NCBI GenBank assembly: GCA_944358495.1
Contig: CALVRF010000037.1
Coordinates: forward strand, 1-12,129
From: an uncultured Bacilli bacterium
GTDB taxonomy: Bacteria > Bacillota_I > Bacilli_A > RF39 > UBA660
Direction: 5' to 3'
Length of the DNA stretch: 12,129 bases
In this document: in pieces, positions 1 through 7,586 of the stretch
Position numbering within the stretch: the stretch's first letter is position 1
Layout of the letters: each line of letters opens with the position of its first letter
Translations under genes and position numbers: made by a program
The notes under the pieces: generated by a model
Database searches by the model: none
Seen by the model: only the letters and a program-made list of their open reading frames with translations
Told to the model about the DNA's origin: nothing

Positions 1-77
<77 letters not shown>

Positions 78-89
78 TTTTAGTTATTT

Positions 90-128
90 AAAAAGGAATT
101 ATCTTATTTGATAACTCTTTTTTATTTT
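90..128 (+). terminator. Intrinsic terminator of tRNA-Arg(UCU)
   Basis: The arm at 90-103 pairs with 110-123 over 14 positions (one mismatch, one G-T) around the loop TTATTT. The descending arm ends in a six-T run and is followed by more T-rich sequence. It sits 12 nt after the tRNA CCA end and before the next promoter, so it should end the tRNA transcript. Confidence 0.8.
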
Positions 129-146
129 TAAATCTATTAAATTATA

Positions 147-170
147 TGATATACTAACCTTAAGGGAGGT
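147..170 (+). promoter_or_regulatory. Extended -10 promoter and RBS of the hydrolase gene
   Basis: TG at 147-148, one base, then TATACT at 150-155 forms an extended -10 element. No good -35 is visible 17 nt upstream, as is usual for extended -10 promoters. AAGGGAGGT at 162-170 is a strong Shine-Dalgarno sequence 7 nt before the ATG at 178. The leader would be very short, about 16 nt. Confidence 0.65.
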
Positions 171-177
171 TATACTT

Positions 178-792
178 ATGTCATATAATTTATTTTTTAA
201 AGGGCTTTCGGCTGATAAAAAAGAACTAGAAGATGTTCAAAAAATGGGAGTAGAAAATGGTTTTGATTTAGATATTGCTTTTGACGATTATGGTACGATT
301 ACTCTAGATTCACTTGAAAAATTAAGTCAAAAGATTAATGAAAGAGCTACCGATGTTAATTTTATATGCCACTCGATGGGATGTAACTTAGGTGTTTTAA
401 CCGCCAAAAAAATAGAAAGAATCAGAAGTTTAGTTTTAATATCGCCAGAATTTGGTGATTATAGTGACGAAGAATTAGAAATTCAAGCAAAAGCTCAAAA
501 AGATGCATCTTCTCAAGTCCGCCGAGAATTTACCGAAGATGTAGTGCATGCTTTTAAATTTTTTAAGTATACGCAGCCTTTAGCTGCTATGGCTATTGAG
601 AAAATTAATGTTCCGACTTTGATAATTTTCTCTAAAGGTGATATTTTTATTCCGCAGGAATATTTAAGAGAATTATCAGAACGAAAAGATAATATTGAGC
701 TAGTTTCTTTGGATACTAATTTACACAATCCTCTGCTAGATGAAGAATATAGCCAAAAAACTATGAAACTTATTAAAAAACATATTTTATAA
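178..792 (+). CDS. Small alpha/beta-hydrolase fold protein (serine hydrolase)
   Basis: This 204-residue protein has the order of a compact alpha/beta hydrolase. The nucleophile elbow is CHSMGC with Ser66. An Asp sits after a beta strand in VPTLIIFSKGD (Asp155), and a His lies near the C-terminus in NLHNP (His183), giving a plausible Ser-Asp-His triad. No signal peptide or membrane segment is visible, so it is probably cytoplasmic. The family covers esterases, lipases and thioesterases, and the sequence does not fix a substrate. It starts 7 nt after a strong RBS. The CYTH gene follows after 43 nt with no terminator between them, so the two are probably co-transcribed. The elbow carries Cys where Gly is usual (GxSxG becomes CxSxG), which is tolerated in this fold. 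Confidence 0.85.
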   Translation: MSYNLFFKGLSADKKELEDVQKMGVENGFDLDIAFDDYGTITLDSLEKLSQKINERATDVNFICHSMGCNLGVLTAKKIERIRSLVLISPEFGDYSDEELEIQAKAQKDASSQVRREFTEDVVHAFKFFKYTQPLAAMAIEKINVPTLIIFSKGDIFIPQEYLRELSERKDNIELVSLDTNLHNPLLDEEYSQKTMKLIKKHIL

Positions 793-835
793 AAGAAGCT
801 ATTTATAAAAAATAATTAATATAAGGAGCTGAAAA

Positions 836-1645
836 ATGGCAAAGCTAGAAAAAGAAATAAAAGTATTAGATATTGTTGTCGAAGACATAGAACAAAAACT
901 GCAAAAAATTGGAGCAACGTTTAAAGGAGAAAAAAATCAAAAAATATATACATATGATATACCCACTTTATATTATCGATATTTAGAGCTGGTAGAATTA
1001 TTAAAGGCCGAAAACGCTTTATTATTTAATACTAGTTTAACTCGGCTTAAGACTTTATTAGTTGAACTTGAAGATTTATTACCCGATGCTAAAATAGAAC
1101 ACATTTGTCATAAATATGGTATTGATAATCTATTAGATATAGTAAAATTACCCAAAAATAGATTGCGTTTAATTTTAAATGACGAGTTTATGGAAAAAAT
1201 ATTTAAAGAAAATCTAATAAACCCTAATAAATGGCTTAGACTACGTCAGTCAAATGATAAAATAGAATTAACACTTAAGCACGTTTTTAACAAGAAAACA
1301 AGCCAAATTCAAAACGTTTTTGAGGTGGAAATAGGAGTTTCTTCTTTTTCTGAGACTAATCTTTTATTAGAAAGCATGGGATTAGCCAGAAGAAATTATC
1401 AAGAAAAAATACGTAAGAGTTATATTTATAAGACTGCTGAAATAGAAATTGATATTTGGCCGAAATTAAATCCTTATATGGAAATTGAATGTGATGATAA
1501 TGAGATTATTTTAGAATTATTAGAATTATTGGAATTGTCGGAATATAGAATAGTTTCTCTTAACACCGCTCAACTGTATAAAGAATTAGGAATTGATATT
1601 CAAAATATCTCTGAATTGAAATTCGATAAATCAGCTAAATCGTGA
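836..1645 (+). CDS. CYTH-domain protein (triphosphate tunnel metalloenzyme family) with a helical insert
   Basis: The 269-residue protein opens with the CYTH signature ExExK (Glu5, Glu7, Lys9 in LEKEIKVLD). Further tunnel elements are WLRLRQ (133-138), IELTLKH (143-149), FEVEIG (162-167), EIEIDIWP (202-209) and YMEIE (214-218). These residues line the tunnel that binds metal and triphosphate in class IV adenylate cyclases, thiamine triphosphatases and inorganic triphosphatases. The actual substrate cannot be read from sequence. Residues about 45-130, between the first strand and WLRLR, form an extra Leu/Lys/Glu-rich, probably helical segment absent from minimal CYTH proteins of about 180-200 residues. 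The RBS AAGGAG (823-828) is well spaced from ATG 836. It probably shares a transcript with the upstream hydrolase. Only a weak CGTGA/TCACG hairpin overlaps its end, without a real T run. Confidence 0.85.
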   Translation: MAKLEKEIKVLDIVVEDIEQKLQKIGATFKGEKNQKIYTYDIPTLYYRYLELVELLKAENALLFNTSLTRLKTLLVELEDLLPDAKIEHICHKYGIDNLLDIVKLPKNRLRLILNDEFMEKIFKENLINPNKWLRLRQSNDKIELTLKHVFNKKTSQIQNVFEVEIGVSSFSETNLLLESMGLARRNYQEKIRKSYIYKTAEIEIDIWPKLNPYMEIECDDNEIILELLELLELSEYRIVSLNTAQLYKELGIDIQNISELKFDKSAKS

Positions 1646-1855
1646 TTAATCGTCACGGTTCTATTATAAAAAATAATAAGTAATTATAGTTTATTGCGAT
1701 ATGCTTTGAATGCAAAAACAGTAGAAATTCCATTGGTTTTTATAACTAGCGTTTATAATATGTCGTGATAAGAGTCTATTAATATTATTTTTCAAAATTT
1801 TAAAACTAATAAAAATTTTCTAGAAAAACTAGTCATTTTATTTTGGTAACTTTTT

Positions 1856-1864
1856 TGCTATAAT
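1856..1864 (+). promoter_or_regulatory. Extended -10 promoter of the gene at 1889
   Basis: TGCTATAAT is a perfect extended -10 (TGnTATAAT). No convincing -35 lies 16-18 nt upstream; the TTGGTA at 1843 is too close. The rest of the 243-nt gap from 1646 is AT-rich with no ORF, RNA gene or strong terminator that I can recognise. Confidence 0.65.
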
Positions 1865-1888
1865 ATATATAGTAGGAGTGTGATTAAG

Positions 1889-2626
1889 GTGGAGTGGAGT
1901 AAAAGAGAAAATCTAATTCCTAATTACGATTTAAATAGTTTAGATGAAAACTATATTAGCGCAAATTTTCAAAAAATTAAAGAAAAAGCCATAGCCATTT
2001 ATAATTTAGACGGTCTTAGTGATGCTGAAATTGAAGAAGCTTTATTTAAACTATTTATTATGCAAGAAGAAAACTTTAGCGATGATTTAGATAAAGTAGT
2101 TGCACTTAGTTATATAAACGGTTTTCAAAATACTTTGCAGTCCGATATTTATACCATTACTAAATTAACTTCTTCGCCAACCTCGTTACAAGCCAATCAA
2201 CATCTTTTTCCTATTCGTAGTCGGGTAGTTAAAAATAATTACCAATTAGTTTTGAATACTTTTCATCAGTATTTTTGTTATTTAAGTGATGGTAAATTAG
2301 TAAATGGCTTTAATAATCAAATTTATCGTCAAACTGACCCATTGTTACCACAAATAGCTAGTACCATGAATGATTTGTTTGTTGTTCCAAGTAAAATCGA
2401 CCCTAAAATTGCCGCCTACCACTTACAAAAAGAGTATAACTATAATCACAATTATTGGTTAAATTATTTTCAAATGTTAGATAATAAAAAACAGTCATTA
2501 TTATCTTATTTCGAAAGTCAAGGTAAATTAGATGCCCTAGATGATTTTAAACAAATATCTAATATTTATTATACTTATGCTACTTATTATAAATTAAGTA
2601 ACCAAATAAAAAGGAAAACCTTATAA
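1889..2626 (+). CDS. Protein of unknown function, 245 aa
   Basis: I do not recognise a family. The protein is soluble-looking, rich in Asn, Tyr, Leu and Lys, with no signal peptide, membrane span or cysteine-pair motif. Residues near the start (KIKEKAIAIYNLDGLSDAEI) look helical, and the C-terminal third is tyrosine/asparagine rich (KEYNYNHNYWLNYF). A GTG at 1880 is in frame but lies only 1 nt after the RBS core AGGAG (1874-1878). The in-frame GTG at 1889 has 10-nt spacing, so I choose it (MEWSKREN). It has its own extended -10 promoter and ends against murF at a shared terminator, so it is monocistronic. A 245-residue frame with clean signals at both ends makes it a real gene. Confidence 0.75.
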   Translation: MEWSKRENLIPNYDLNSLDENYISANFQKIKEKAIAIYNLDGLSDAEIEEALFKLFIMQEENFSDDLDKVVALSYINGFQNTLQSDIYTITKLTSSPTSLQANQHLFPIRSRVVKNNYQLVLNTFHQYFCYLSDGKLVNGFNNQIYRQTDPLLPQIASTMNDLFVVPSKIDPKIAAYHLQKEYNYNHNYWLNYFQMLDNKKQSLLSYFESQGKLDALDDFKQISNIYYTYATYYKLSNQIKRKTL

Positions 2627-2642
2627 TTAGTTTTCCTTTTTA
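2607..2642. terminator. Bidirectional terminator shared by the 1889 gene and murF
   Basis: A perfect 12-bp stem (AAAAAGGAAAAC at 2608-2619 with GTTTTCCTTTTT at 2630-2641, extended by T2607-A2642) has a 10-nt loop. Each strand reads GC-containing stem then T run, so it can terminate both convergent transcripts. The two stop codons (TAA 2624-2626 plus strand; TAA from 2629-2627 minus strand) abut inside the loop, and the stem is coding sequence for both genes' last residues. Confidence 0.88.
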
Positions 2643-3961
2643 GGTACTAGTTTATATAGACCAGTTCCATGTGATGATTTTAAATACACTGATTTATTTT
2701 TCATAATATCTGGATTAACTTCCTCGACATTTTTATAATAAAACACATTGTATCCTTTTTTATTTAACATATTATAAACTACTTTCATTTCTGGGCCGAC
2801 TAAATGAAATTCACTAAATTCTAAATTATTTTTAATTATGTATTTAGCAATCTCTTTATGAATTCTTTTGCTGGCTTTACCAAGCTCTAGAATATCACCT
2901 AAAATAACGATTTTATTTTTGCCACTTAAATCATGAAAATAATTAAGTCCACTAATCATGGTTTCAAAAGAGGCATTATAACAGTCATCTATTAAAACGT
3001 TTTTCCCAATCATTCTTTTATCCATACGGCCTTCTGCACATCTAAATTCATTAATTCCTTTAATAATGTTTTTAATATCCATATTTAAAAGCAGACCAAT
3101 CTTAAATGCACAAATAGAGTAGTTGATCAAATAATCAATATCACTGTTAATAGTTACTTTATGTTTTTTACCCGCAATCGTTATTGTATAACGATTTTTT
3201 TTGCCATGAATGATATTACTAATATCATCTTCATTAACACTATAATCAATAACTTCTGGTCCTTTAATTTTACATAGTTTAAGTAAATTGTCATCTAAAT
3301 TGCGGAAGAAATATTTACTACCTTTCGCAATACTAGTTTTCTCTTTTAAAGTATTTTTTATTCTTTTAAAATTGCCGATATGAGCCGTTCCAACATTAGT
3401 AACTAAAGTAATTGTTGGCCGACATATGTCCCTTAAAAAAGCAATCTCTCCTATGTGATTAGAACCAAGCTCCAATAAAATAACATCTTCATTTTGGTAA
3501 TTCACTAAAGTAAGAGGCATACCAATATGATTGTTATAATTGCCTGAAGTACTTAAAACCTTAAACTGCGTTTTTAAAACATTATAAATCATTTCTCTTT
3601 GACTAGTTTTACCGAAACTTCCTGTTAAAGCAATAACCGGTACATCTATTTTTTTTCTAGTTTTCAAAGCTAAATCTTGAAGAGCTTTAAGACAGTCAGG
3701 AACTTCAACAATTATTAAATCTTTGTTGATTTTCAGAGCTTCTTTAACAATATCATCATGCCCAGGCATCACTAAAAAGCCACTAATACCATTTTTTACT
3801 CCATCTAAAATATAATTATGACCATCCGTATTTCCTTGTAAAGGAATAAACATGGTTTTACCCTTAATGTCCTTGGTATTGATGGTAAAGTGTTCAATAA
3901 CCCCATCTTTACCATTAATTAATTTACTTTTATTAATTTCTAATATATCTTTAATTTCCAT
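2627..3961 (-). CDS. murF: UDP-N-acetylmuramoyl-tripeptide--D-alanyl-D-alanine ligase (MurF)
   Basis: MurF adds D-Ala-D-Ala to UDP-MurNAc-tripeptide with ATP, the last cytoplasmic step of peptidoglycan precursor synthesis. The 444-residue protein has the three Mur-ligase domains. The N-terminal UDP-binding region contains FIPLQGNTDGHNYI, the MurF version of FxALKGxxxDGH. The ATP P-loop is TGSFGKTS (113-120), followed by NNHIGMPLTL, ELGSNHIGEI and TNVGTAH. The C-terminal domain has DDCYNAS (325-331), ILGDILELG (353-361) and a final SSHGTGL. A longer frame reaches an upstream ATG at 4006. The start at 3961 has GAGGTG (complement of 3968-3973) 6 nt upstream and matches the usual N-terminus, whereas the extension would overlap the promoter. 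It is monocistronic and divergent from eno. Confidence 0.95.
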   Translation of the reverse strand: MEIKDILEINKSKLINGKDGVIEHFTINTKDIKGKTMFIPLQGNTDGHNYILDGVKNGISGFLVMPGHDDIVKEALKINKDLIIVEVPDCLKALQDLALKTRKKIDVPVIALTGSFGKTSQREMIYNVLKTQFKVLSTSGNYNNHIGMPLTLVNYQNEDVILLELGSNHIGEIAFLRDICRPTITLVTNVGTAHIGNFKRIKNTLKEKTSIAKGSKYFFRNLDDNLLKLCKIKGPEVIDYSVNEDDISNIIHGKKNRYTITIAGKKHKVTINSDIDYLINYSICAFKIGLLLNMDIKNIIKGINEFRCAEGRMDKRMIGKNVLIDDCYNASFETMISGLNYFHDLSGKNKIVILGDILELGKASKRIHKEIAKYIIKNNLEFSEFHLVGPEMKVVYNMLNKKGYNVFYYKNVEEVNPDIMKNKSVYLKSSHGTGLYKLVPKKEN

Positions 3962-3985
3962 TAAAATCACCTCATAAGCATTCAT

Positions 3986-4014
3986 ATTATAATATATTTT
4001 ATGCATTTACGCAA
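3986..4014 (-). promoter_or_regulatory. murF promoter
   Basis: On the minus strand, TATAAT (3991-3986) lies 17 nt downstream of TTGCGT (4014-4009), a weak -35. Predicted transcription starts near 3979, just upstream of the RBS. A perfect TTGACA at 4029-4024 also exists, but it is 32 nt from this -10, so it is probably not the partner. The region is shared with the divergent eno promoters. Confidence 0.6.
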
Positions 4015-4033
4015 ATCATTTAATGTCAAAAAA

Positions 4034-4083
4034 TGTTATAATCACTTACCAATATTTATCTTTTACTACAAAAATGTTATAAT
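4034..4083 (+). promoter_or_regulatory. Tandem extended -10 promoters of eno
   Basis: Two identical elements AAAAATGTTATAAT occur at 4029-4042 and 4070-4083. Each holds a perfect extended -10 (TGTTATAAT), and they are spaced 41 nt apart. Neither has a good -35. The nearer one would start transcription near 4090, and the RBS AAAGGAG is at 4093-4099, which would leave a very short leader. The farther one gives a leader of about 55 nt. Dual promoters fit a highly expressed glycolytic gene, but their activity is inferred. Confidence 0.6.
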
Positions 4084-4106
4084 TTAAATAGTAAAGGAGA
4101 ATAGAT

Positions 4107-5348
4107 ATGGCAAAAATAAAGGATATAAAAGCAAGAGAAATATTAGATTCTAGAGGCAACCCAACTGTCGAAGTTGATGTTATTTTAGATAATAATATTA
4201 TGGGAAGAGCCAGTGTTCCAAGTGGTGCTTCTACTGGAGAAAGAGAAGCTTTAGAACTTCGCGATAATGAAAAAAGATACCTTGGCAAAGGCGTTTTAAA
4301 GGCTGTAAACAATGTTAATACTATTATCAAGCCTAAGTTAATTGGTATGGATGCTTCTAATCAAACCTTAATCGATGAAACAATGCTAAAATTAGATGGC
4401 ACGCCTAATAAAAGTAATTTAGGTGCCAATGCCATTTTAGGTGTATCCATGGCCACATTAAAAGCGGCTAGTAAAGATGCTGGAAAAGAATTATATGAAT
4501 ATATTGGAAATGGTAAAGAATTACCAGTACCGATGATGAATATTTTAAATGGTGGTATGCATGCCGATAATGGTTTAGACTTTCAAGAGTTTATGATTAT
4601 TCCAGAGGCTAAAGATATTAAAACTAGAGTTCAAATTGGCAGTGAAGTTTTTCATCATTTGAAAAATGTTTTAAAAGAAGAAGGCTATAATACTAATGTT
4701 GGCGACGAAGGAGGTTTCGCTCCAAACTTTAATTCTAATAAAGAAGCTTTAGATGCCATTATTAAGGCCATAACTAACGCCGGTTATATCCCAGGACAAG
4801 ATGTTAAATTAGCTTTAGATGTAGCCGCTAGTGAATTTTATCAAGATGGCTATTACTATTTAAAAGGCGAAAATAAAAAAATGACTACTGATGAATTAAT
4901 TGAATACTATGGAGATTTATTACAACAATATCCTATAATTTCTATTGAAGACCCAGTTGACCAAAATGATTGGGACGGTTTTCAAAAAATAACTGAAAAA
5001 TATGGCAGTAAAATTCAACTAGTAGGTGATGATTTATTTGTTACTAATAAAAAACATTTGCAAAAAGGCATTGATTTAAAAGCTGGTAACGCCATATTAC
5101 TAAAAGTTAATCAAATAGGAACTATTACGGAAACTTTAGAAACCATAAAATTAGCTAAAGAAAATAATTATAAGACAATTATTTCTCATCGAAGTGGCGA
5201 AACCGAAGACACCACCATTGCTGATTTAGCCGTTGGTTTAAATTTAGGCCAAATCAAAACTGGCTCTTTATCAAGAACCGATAGAGTAGGAAAATATAAT
5301 CAGTTGATAAGAATTGAAGAACAAATAATGGAGGGAAAATATGAATAA
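4107..5348 (+). CDS. eno: Enolase (phosphopyruvate hydratase)
   Basis: Enolase interconverts 2-phosphoglycerate and phosphoenolpyruvate in glycolysis, in the cytoplasm and usually as an octamer. The 413-residue sequence is complete, slightly shorter than the usual ~430. The N-terminal domain opens with ILDSRGNPTVEV and has the catalytic loop VPSGASTGERE (38-48). The barrel carries catalytic Glu201 in VGDEGGFAPN, Mg2+ ligands Asp238, Glu281 (SIEDPVDQND) and Asp308 (GDDLFVTN), catalytic Lys333 (LKVNQIGT), substrate-binding HRSGETEDT (361-369) and Lys384 in GQIKTGSLSRTDR. SIEDPVD replaces the usual SIEDGLDE, a mild variation. The RBS AAAGGAG is 7 nt before ATG 4107. The 3' end overlaps the pilin-like gene by 8 nt. 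Confidence 0.98.
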   Translation: MAKIKDIKAREILDSRGNPTVEVDVILDNNIMGRASVPSGASTGEREALELRDNEKRYLGKGVLKAVNNVNTIIKPKLIGMDASNQTLIDETMLKLDGTPNKSNLGANAILGVSMATLKAASKDAGKELYEYIGNGKELPVPMMNILNGGMHADNGLDFQEFMIIPEAKDIKTRVQIGSEVFHHLKNVLKEEGYNTNVGDEGGFAPNFNSNKEALDAIIKAITNAGYIPGQDVKLALDVAASEFYQDGYYYLKGENKKMTTDELIEYYGDLLQQYPIISIEDPVDQNDWDGFQKITEKYGSKIQLVGDDLFVTNKKHLQKGIDLKAGNAILLKVNQIGTITETLETIKLAKENNYKTIISHRSGETEDTTIADLAVGLNLGQIKTGSLSRTDRVGKYNQLIRIEEQIMEGKYE

Positions 5349-5682
5349 AGGTTTCACTTTAATCGAATTATTAGGTGTAATTATTCTTTTATCTTTATTG
5401 GCCCTTATCATCATTCCCACGATTACTAGTTCTATTAGAGAAGGTGAAGAAACTGCTGATAAACAAGTCGAAGAAAATATTGTTTTGGCTGCGAGAAGCT
5501 GGGCAGTTGATAATAAAGATAAATTACCAACCAGTGTTAAATTAAAAACTTTACAAGATGGTGGTTATATCGATAAAGACATTACCAAGCCTTCAACTGG
5601 AGAAAAAATCACAAACGTTTGTGTTGACATTACAACGAGCGGGAAATCATATAAATATACATATGATGAAAACTGCTCATAA
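5341..5682 (+). CDS. Type IV pilin-like / pseudopilin protein
   Basis: The 113-residue protein begins with a class III (prepilin) signal: MNKG, then FTLIELLGVI. A prepilin peptidase would cut after Gly4 and methylate the new Phe1; the conserved Glu5 of mature pilins is present. A hydrophobic helix spans about residues 5-27, followed by a polar amphipathic helix and a small C-terminal domain. Cys94 and Cys112 could form the C-terminal disulfide seen in many pilins. It may be a competence (ComGC-like) or type IV/type II-like minor subunit, which is not resolvable here. No prepilin peptidase or assembly ATPase is in the window. The ATG overlaps the end of eno by 8 nt, with GGAGGG at 5330-5335 inside eno, so translation is probably coupled. 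Confidence 0.85.
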   Translation: MNKGFTLIELLGVIILLSLLALIIIPTITSSIREGEETADKQVEENIVLAARSWAVDNKDKLPTSVKLKTLQDGGYIDKDITKPSTGEKITNVCVDITTSGKSYKYTYDENCS

Positions 5683-5683
5683 T

Positions 5684-5717
5684 AAAAGGATGTTATCCAA
5701 CTTTAACATCCTTTTTT
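5684..5717. terminator. Bidirectional terminator between the pilin gene and rnj
   Basis: The stem AAAAGGATGTTA (5684-5695) pairs perfectly with TAACATCCTTTT (5704-5715) around an 8-nt loop, with T's to 5717. In the minus direction it carries a T4 run. It should end the eno-pilin transcript and the convergent rnj transcript. The rnj stop codon (5695-5693) is inside the stem. Confidence 0.85.
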
Positions 5718-7378
5718 ACATTCATAATTACCGGTAAAATAATTGGTTTTCTTCCAGTGTGTGTATTAACATAATTAGAAATAGTATTAATAATTTCTGA
5801 TTTTATTTCGGAATAATTAATGTCAGTTTTTATTACCTTAGTTATTGCATCTTTACTTAATCTTTCTAATTTTTTTAATAATTCAATATTATCATTTACT
5901 AAAACAAAACCTCTTGTAATAATATTTGGATTACCTAGTAATTTATTAGTTTTATTATCGATATTGGCAATAACCACAATAATACCATCGTTAGCCATTA
6001 CCTTACGATCTTTCATCACCGCATTACTAATATCACCAATACGGTTACCATCGACATAAACGTCACCAGCCGGAACTTTTCCGCCATGTCTAATTTCGCC
6101 CTTTTTCATAATTAGAACATCACCATTACCTAAAATGAAAGTATTTTCTCTAGGAATGTCGCATTCGATAGCCAAATCAGCGTGTTTTTTAAGCATTCGG
6201 TATTCACCATGAAATGGCATAAAATATTTTGGCTTAACCAATCTAAGCATTAACTTAAGCTCATCTTGATTACCATGGCCACTAGTGTGAATATCACTTA
6301 AAGAAGTATTTGTATAAACTGTAACTCCTTTTAAATAAAGTTTATTTATTGTTCGAGAAATACTAACAGCATTTCCCGGAATTGCTGAAGATGAAAATAC
6401 GACGACATCATCATCTCTTAATTTAATTTGTCTAAATGTTCCATCGGCAATTCTACTTAAAGCGGCTAAAGGTTCTCCTTGGGTACCAGTACATAATAAA
6501 CATATTTTATTAGACGGTAGTTTATTAGCTTCTTCTGGTGTAATAAAAATCTCTTTATGTTTAATATATCCGCCTTCAATCGAAATTTCAATGTTATTAG
6601 TCATACTACGACCAAATACACAAATTTTACGATCATGCCTTTTGCAGGTGTCTACAATATGTTTTAAACGGTAAATATTAGAAGCAAATGTTGCAATAAT
6701 AATACGGCTATCATGACGATTAAATAATTCTTCTAAAGCTTCATCAACTTTAGATTCACTATTACTAACACCTTCGCTCAGAGCATTAGTACTATCACTC
6801 ATTAATAAAGTTACGCCCTCTGAACCTAAATGAGCAATCTTGTGTAAATTAGCCATTGGCCCGATTGGTGTTAGATCAAATTTAAAGTCTCCAGTCGTTA
6901 CCACATTACCATTAGGTGTATGAATACACATCCCATGAGAATCAGGAATAGAGTGGGTAGTCCTAAAAAATTCTACCGATAAATATTTATATTTAAAAAC
7001 ATCTTTTTCCGTATATACATGTAAGTTATTGTATTTAATTCCGCGATCCTCTAATTTTCTTCTAATAAGTCCAACAGCTTGATTTGGCGCATAAATATTT
7101 GGAATATCCACCATTTGAAGTAGAAATGGAATACCACCAATATGGTCCTCATGTCCGTGGGTAATGAAAAGCCCCTTAATTTTGCTTTCATTTTGCTTTA
7201 AAAATGTAAAATCAGGAATAACATAATCAATTCCCATTAAATCTCCCTCAGGGAAGATAACACCCGCATCAGTAATAACAATTTCATCTTTATGCATTAC
7301 ACAATACATATTTTTTCCAACTTCACCGAGTCCACCTAAGGCAAATACTGCGGTTTCATCGGGTTTCAAAAAATTCAT
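5693..7378 (-). CDS. rnj: Ribonuclease J (metallo-beta-lactamase / beta-CASP RNase)
   Basis: RNase J is the 5'-3' exonuclease and endonuclease central to mRNA decay and rRNA maturation in Bacillota. The 561-residue length is typical. The metallo-beta-lactamase core shows FALGGLGEVGKNMY (12-25), the zinc motif HGHEDH (74-79), THSIPDSHG with His142, and TTGDFKFD with Asp164. The beta-CASP region has CTGTQGEPLAALSRIA (about 296-311) and HTSGHGNQDELK (364-375). MPFHGEYRML (387-396) supplies the late zinc histidine and sequence typical of RNase J. The C-terminal domain about 450-561 is present. I cannot decide J1 versus J2. The start at 7378 has AGGAG (complement of 7384-7388) 5 nt upstream. It is a single gene between two terminators with its own promoter. 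Confidence 0.96.
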   Translation of the reverse strand: MNFLKPDETAVFALGGLGEVGKNMYCVMHKDEIVITDAGVIFPEGDLMGIDYVIPDFTFLKQNESKIKGLFITHGHEDHIGGIPFLLQMVDIPNIYAPNQAVGLIRRKLEDRGIKYNNLHVYTEKDVFKYKYLSVEFFRTTHSIPDSHGMCIHTPNGNVVTTGDFKFDLTPIGPMANLHKIAHLGSEGVTLLMSDSTNALSEGVSNSESKVDEALEELFNRHDSRIIIATFASNIYRLKHIVDTCKRHDRKICVFGRSMTNNIEISIEGGYIKHKEIFITPEEANKLPSNKICLLCTGTQGEPLAALSRIADGTFRQIKLRDDDVVVFSSSAIPGNAVSISRTINKLYLKGVTVYTNTSLSDIHTSGHGNQDELKLMLRLVKPKYFMPFHGEYRMLKKHADLAIECDIPRENTFILGNGDVLIMKKGEIRHGGKVPAGDVYVDGNRIGDISNAVMKDRKVMANDGIIVVIANIDNKTNKLLGNPNIITRGFVLVNDNIELLKKLERLSKDAITKVIKTDINYSEIKSEIINTISNYVNTHTGRKPIILPVIMNVKKDVKVG

Positions 7379-7417
7379 ATAAACTCCTTTCTTTAAGATA
7401 AAAAACTGACTTATTAC

Positions 7418-7446
7418 ATTATATACTTTTTTTTATCTTTTGACAA
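7418..7446 (-). promoter_or_regulatory. rnj promoter
   Basis: Minus-strand TTGTCA (7446-7441, 5/6 to consensus) is followed after exactly 17 nt by a perfect TATAAT (7423-7418). The predicted start is near 7411, giving a leader of about 33 nt to the rnj RBS. This is a strong sigma-A type promoter placed just after the tRNA terminator. Confidence 0.82.
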
Positions 7447-7462
7447 GTTAAAGCCCTAAGAC

Positions 7463-7485
7463 AAAAAAATTCCCAAAGGGAATTT
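7463..7485 (-). terminator. Terminator of tRNA-Arg(CCU)
   Basis: Read on the minus strand, AAATTCCC (7485-7478) pairs perfectly with GGGAATTT (7474-7467) around a 3-nt loop, followed by a T-rich run (7469-7463). It begins 11 nt after the tRNA CCA end and separates the tRNA from the rnj promoter. Confidence 0.85.
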
Positions 7486-7495
7486 ATTTCATAAA

Positions 7496-7572
7496 TGGCG
7501 TCCTTGGGCAGATTCGAACTGCCGACCTATCGCTTAGGAGGCGATTGCTCTATCCTGCTGAGCTACAAGGAC
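7496..7572 (-). tRNA. tRNA-Arg (anticodon CCU)
   Basis: On the minus strand the acceptor stem GTCCTTG pairs with CAAGGAC, with discriminator G and encoded CCA (complement of 7496-7498). The D arm is GCTCAGCAGGATAGAGC. The anticodon stem ATCGC/GCGAT holds the loop CTCCTAA, giving anticodon CCT, which reads AGG (Arg). The T arm contains AGTTCGAATCT. Its 3' end faces away from the tandem repeats, so those repeats are not inserted at the usual tRNA 3'-end attachment position. Confidence 0.97.
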
Positions 7573-7586
7573 AAAACACTAAAAAT

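Noticed and set aside
1637..1660. Hairpin CGTGA/TCACG at the end of the CYTH gene as a terminator
   Set aside because: The stem is only 5 bp, with no T run after it, so it is too weak to call.
3962..4006. Longer murF start at the upstream ATG (4006)
   Set aside because: It has no RBS, would translate through the murF -10 element and RBS, and adds 15 residues not expected for MurF. ATG 3961 has a well-spaced GAGGTG.
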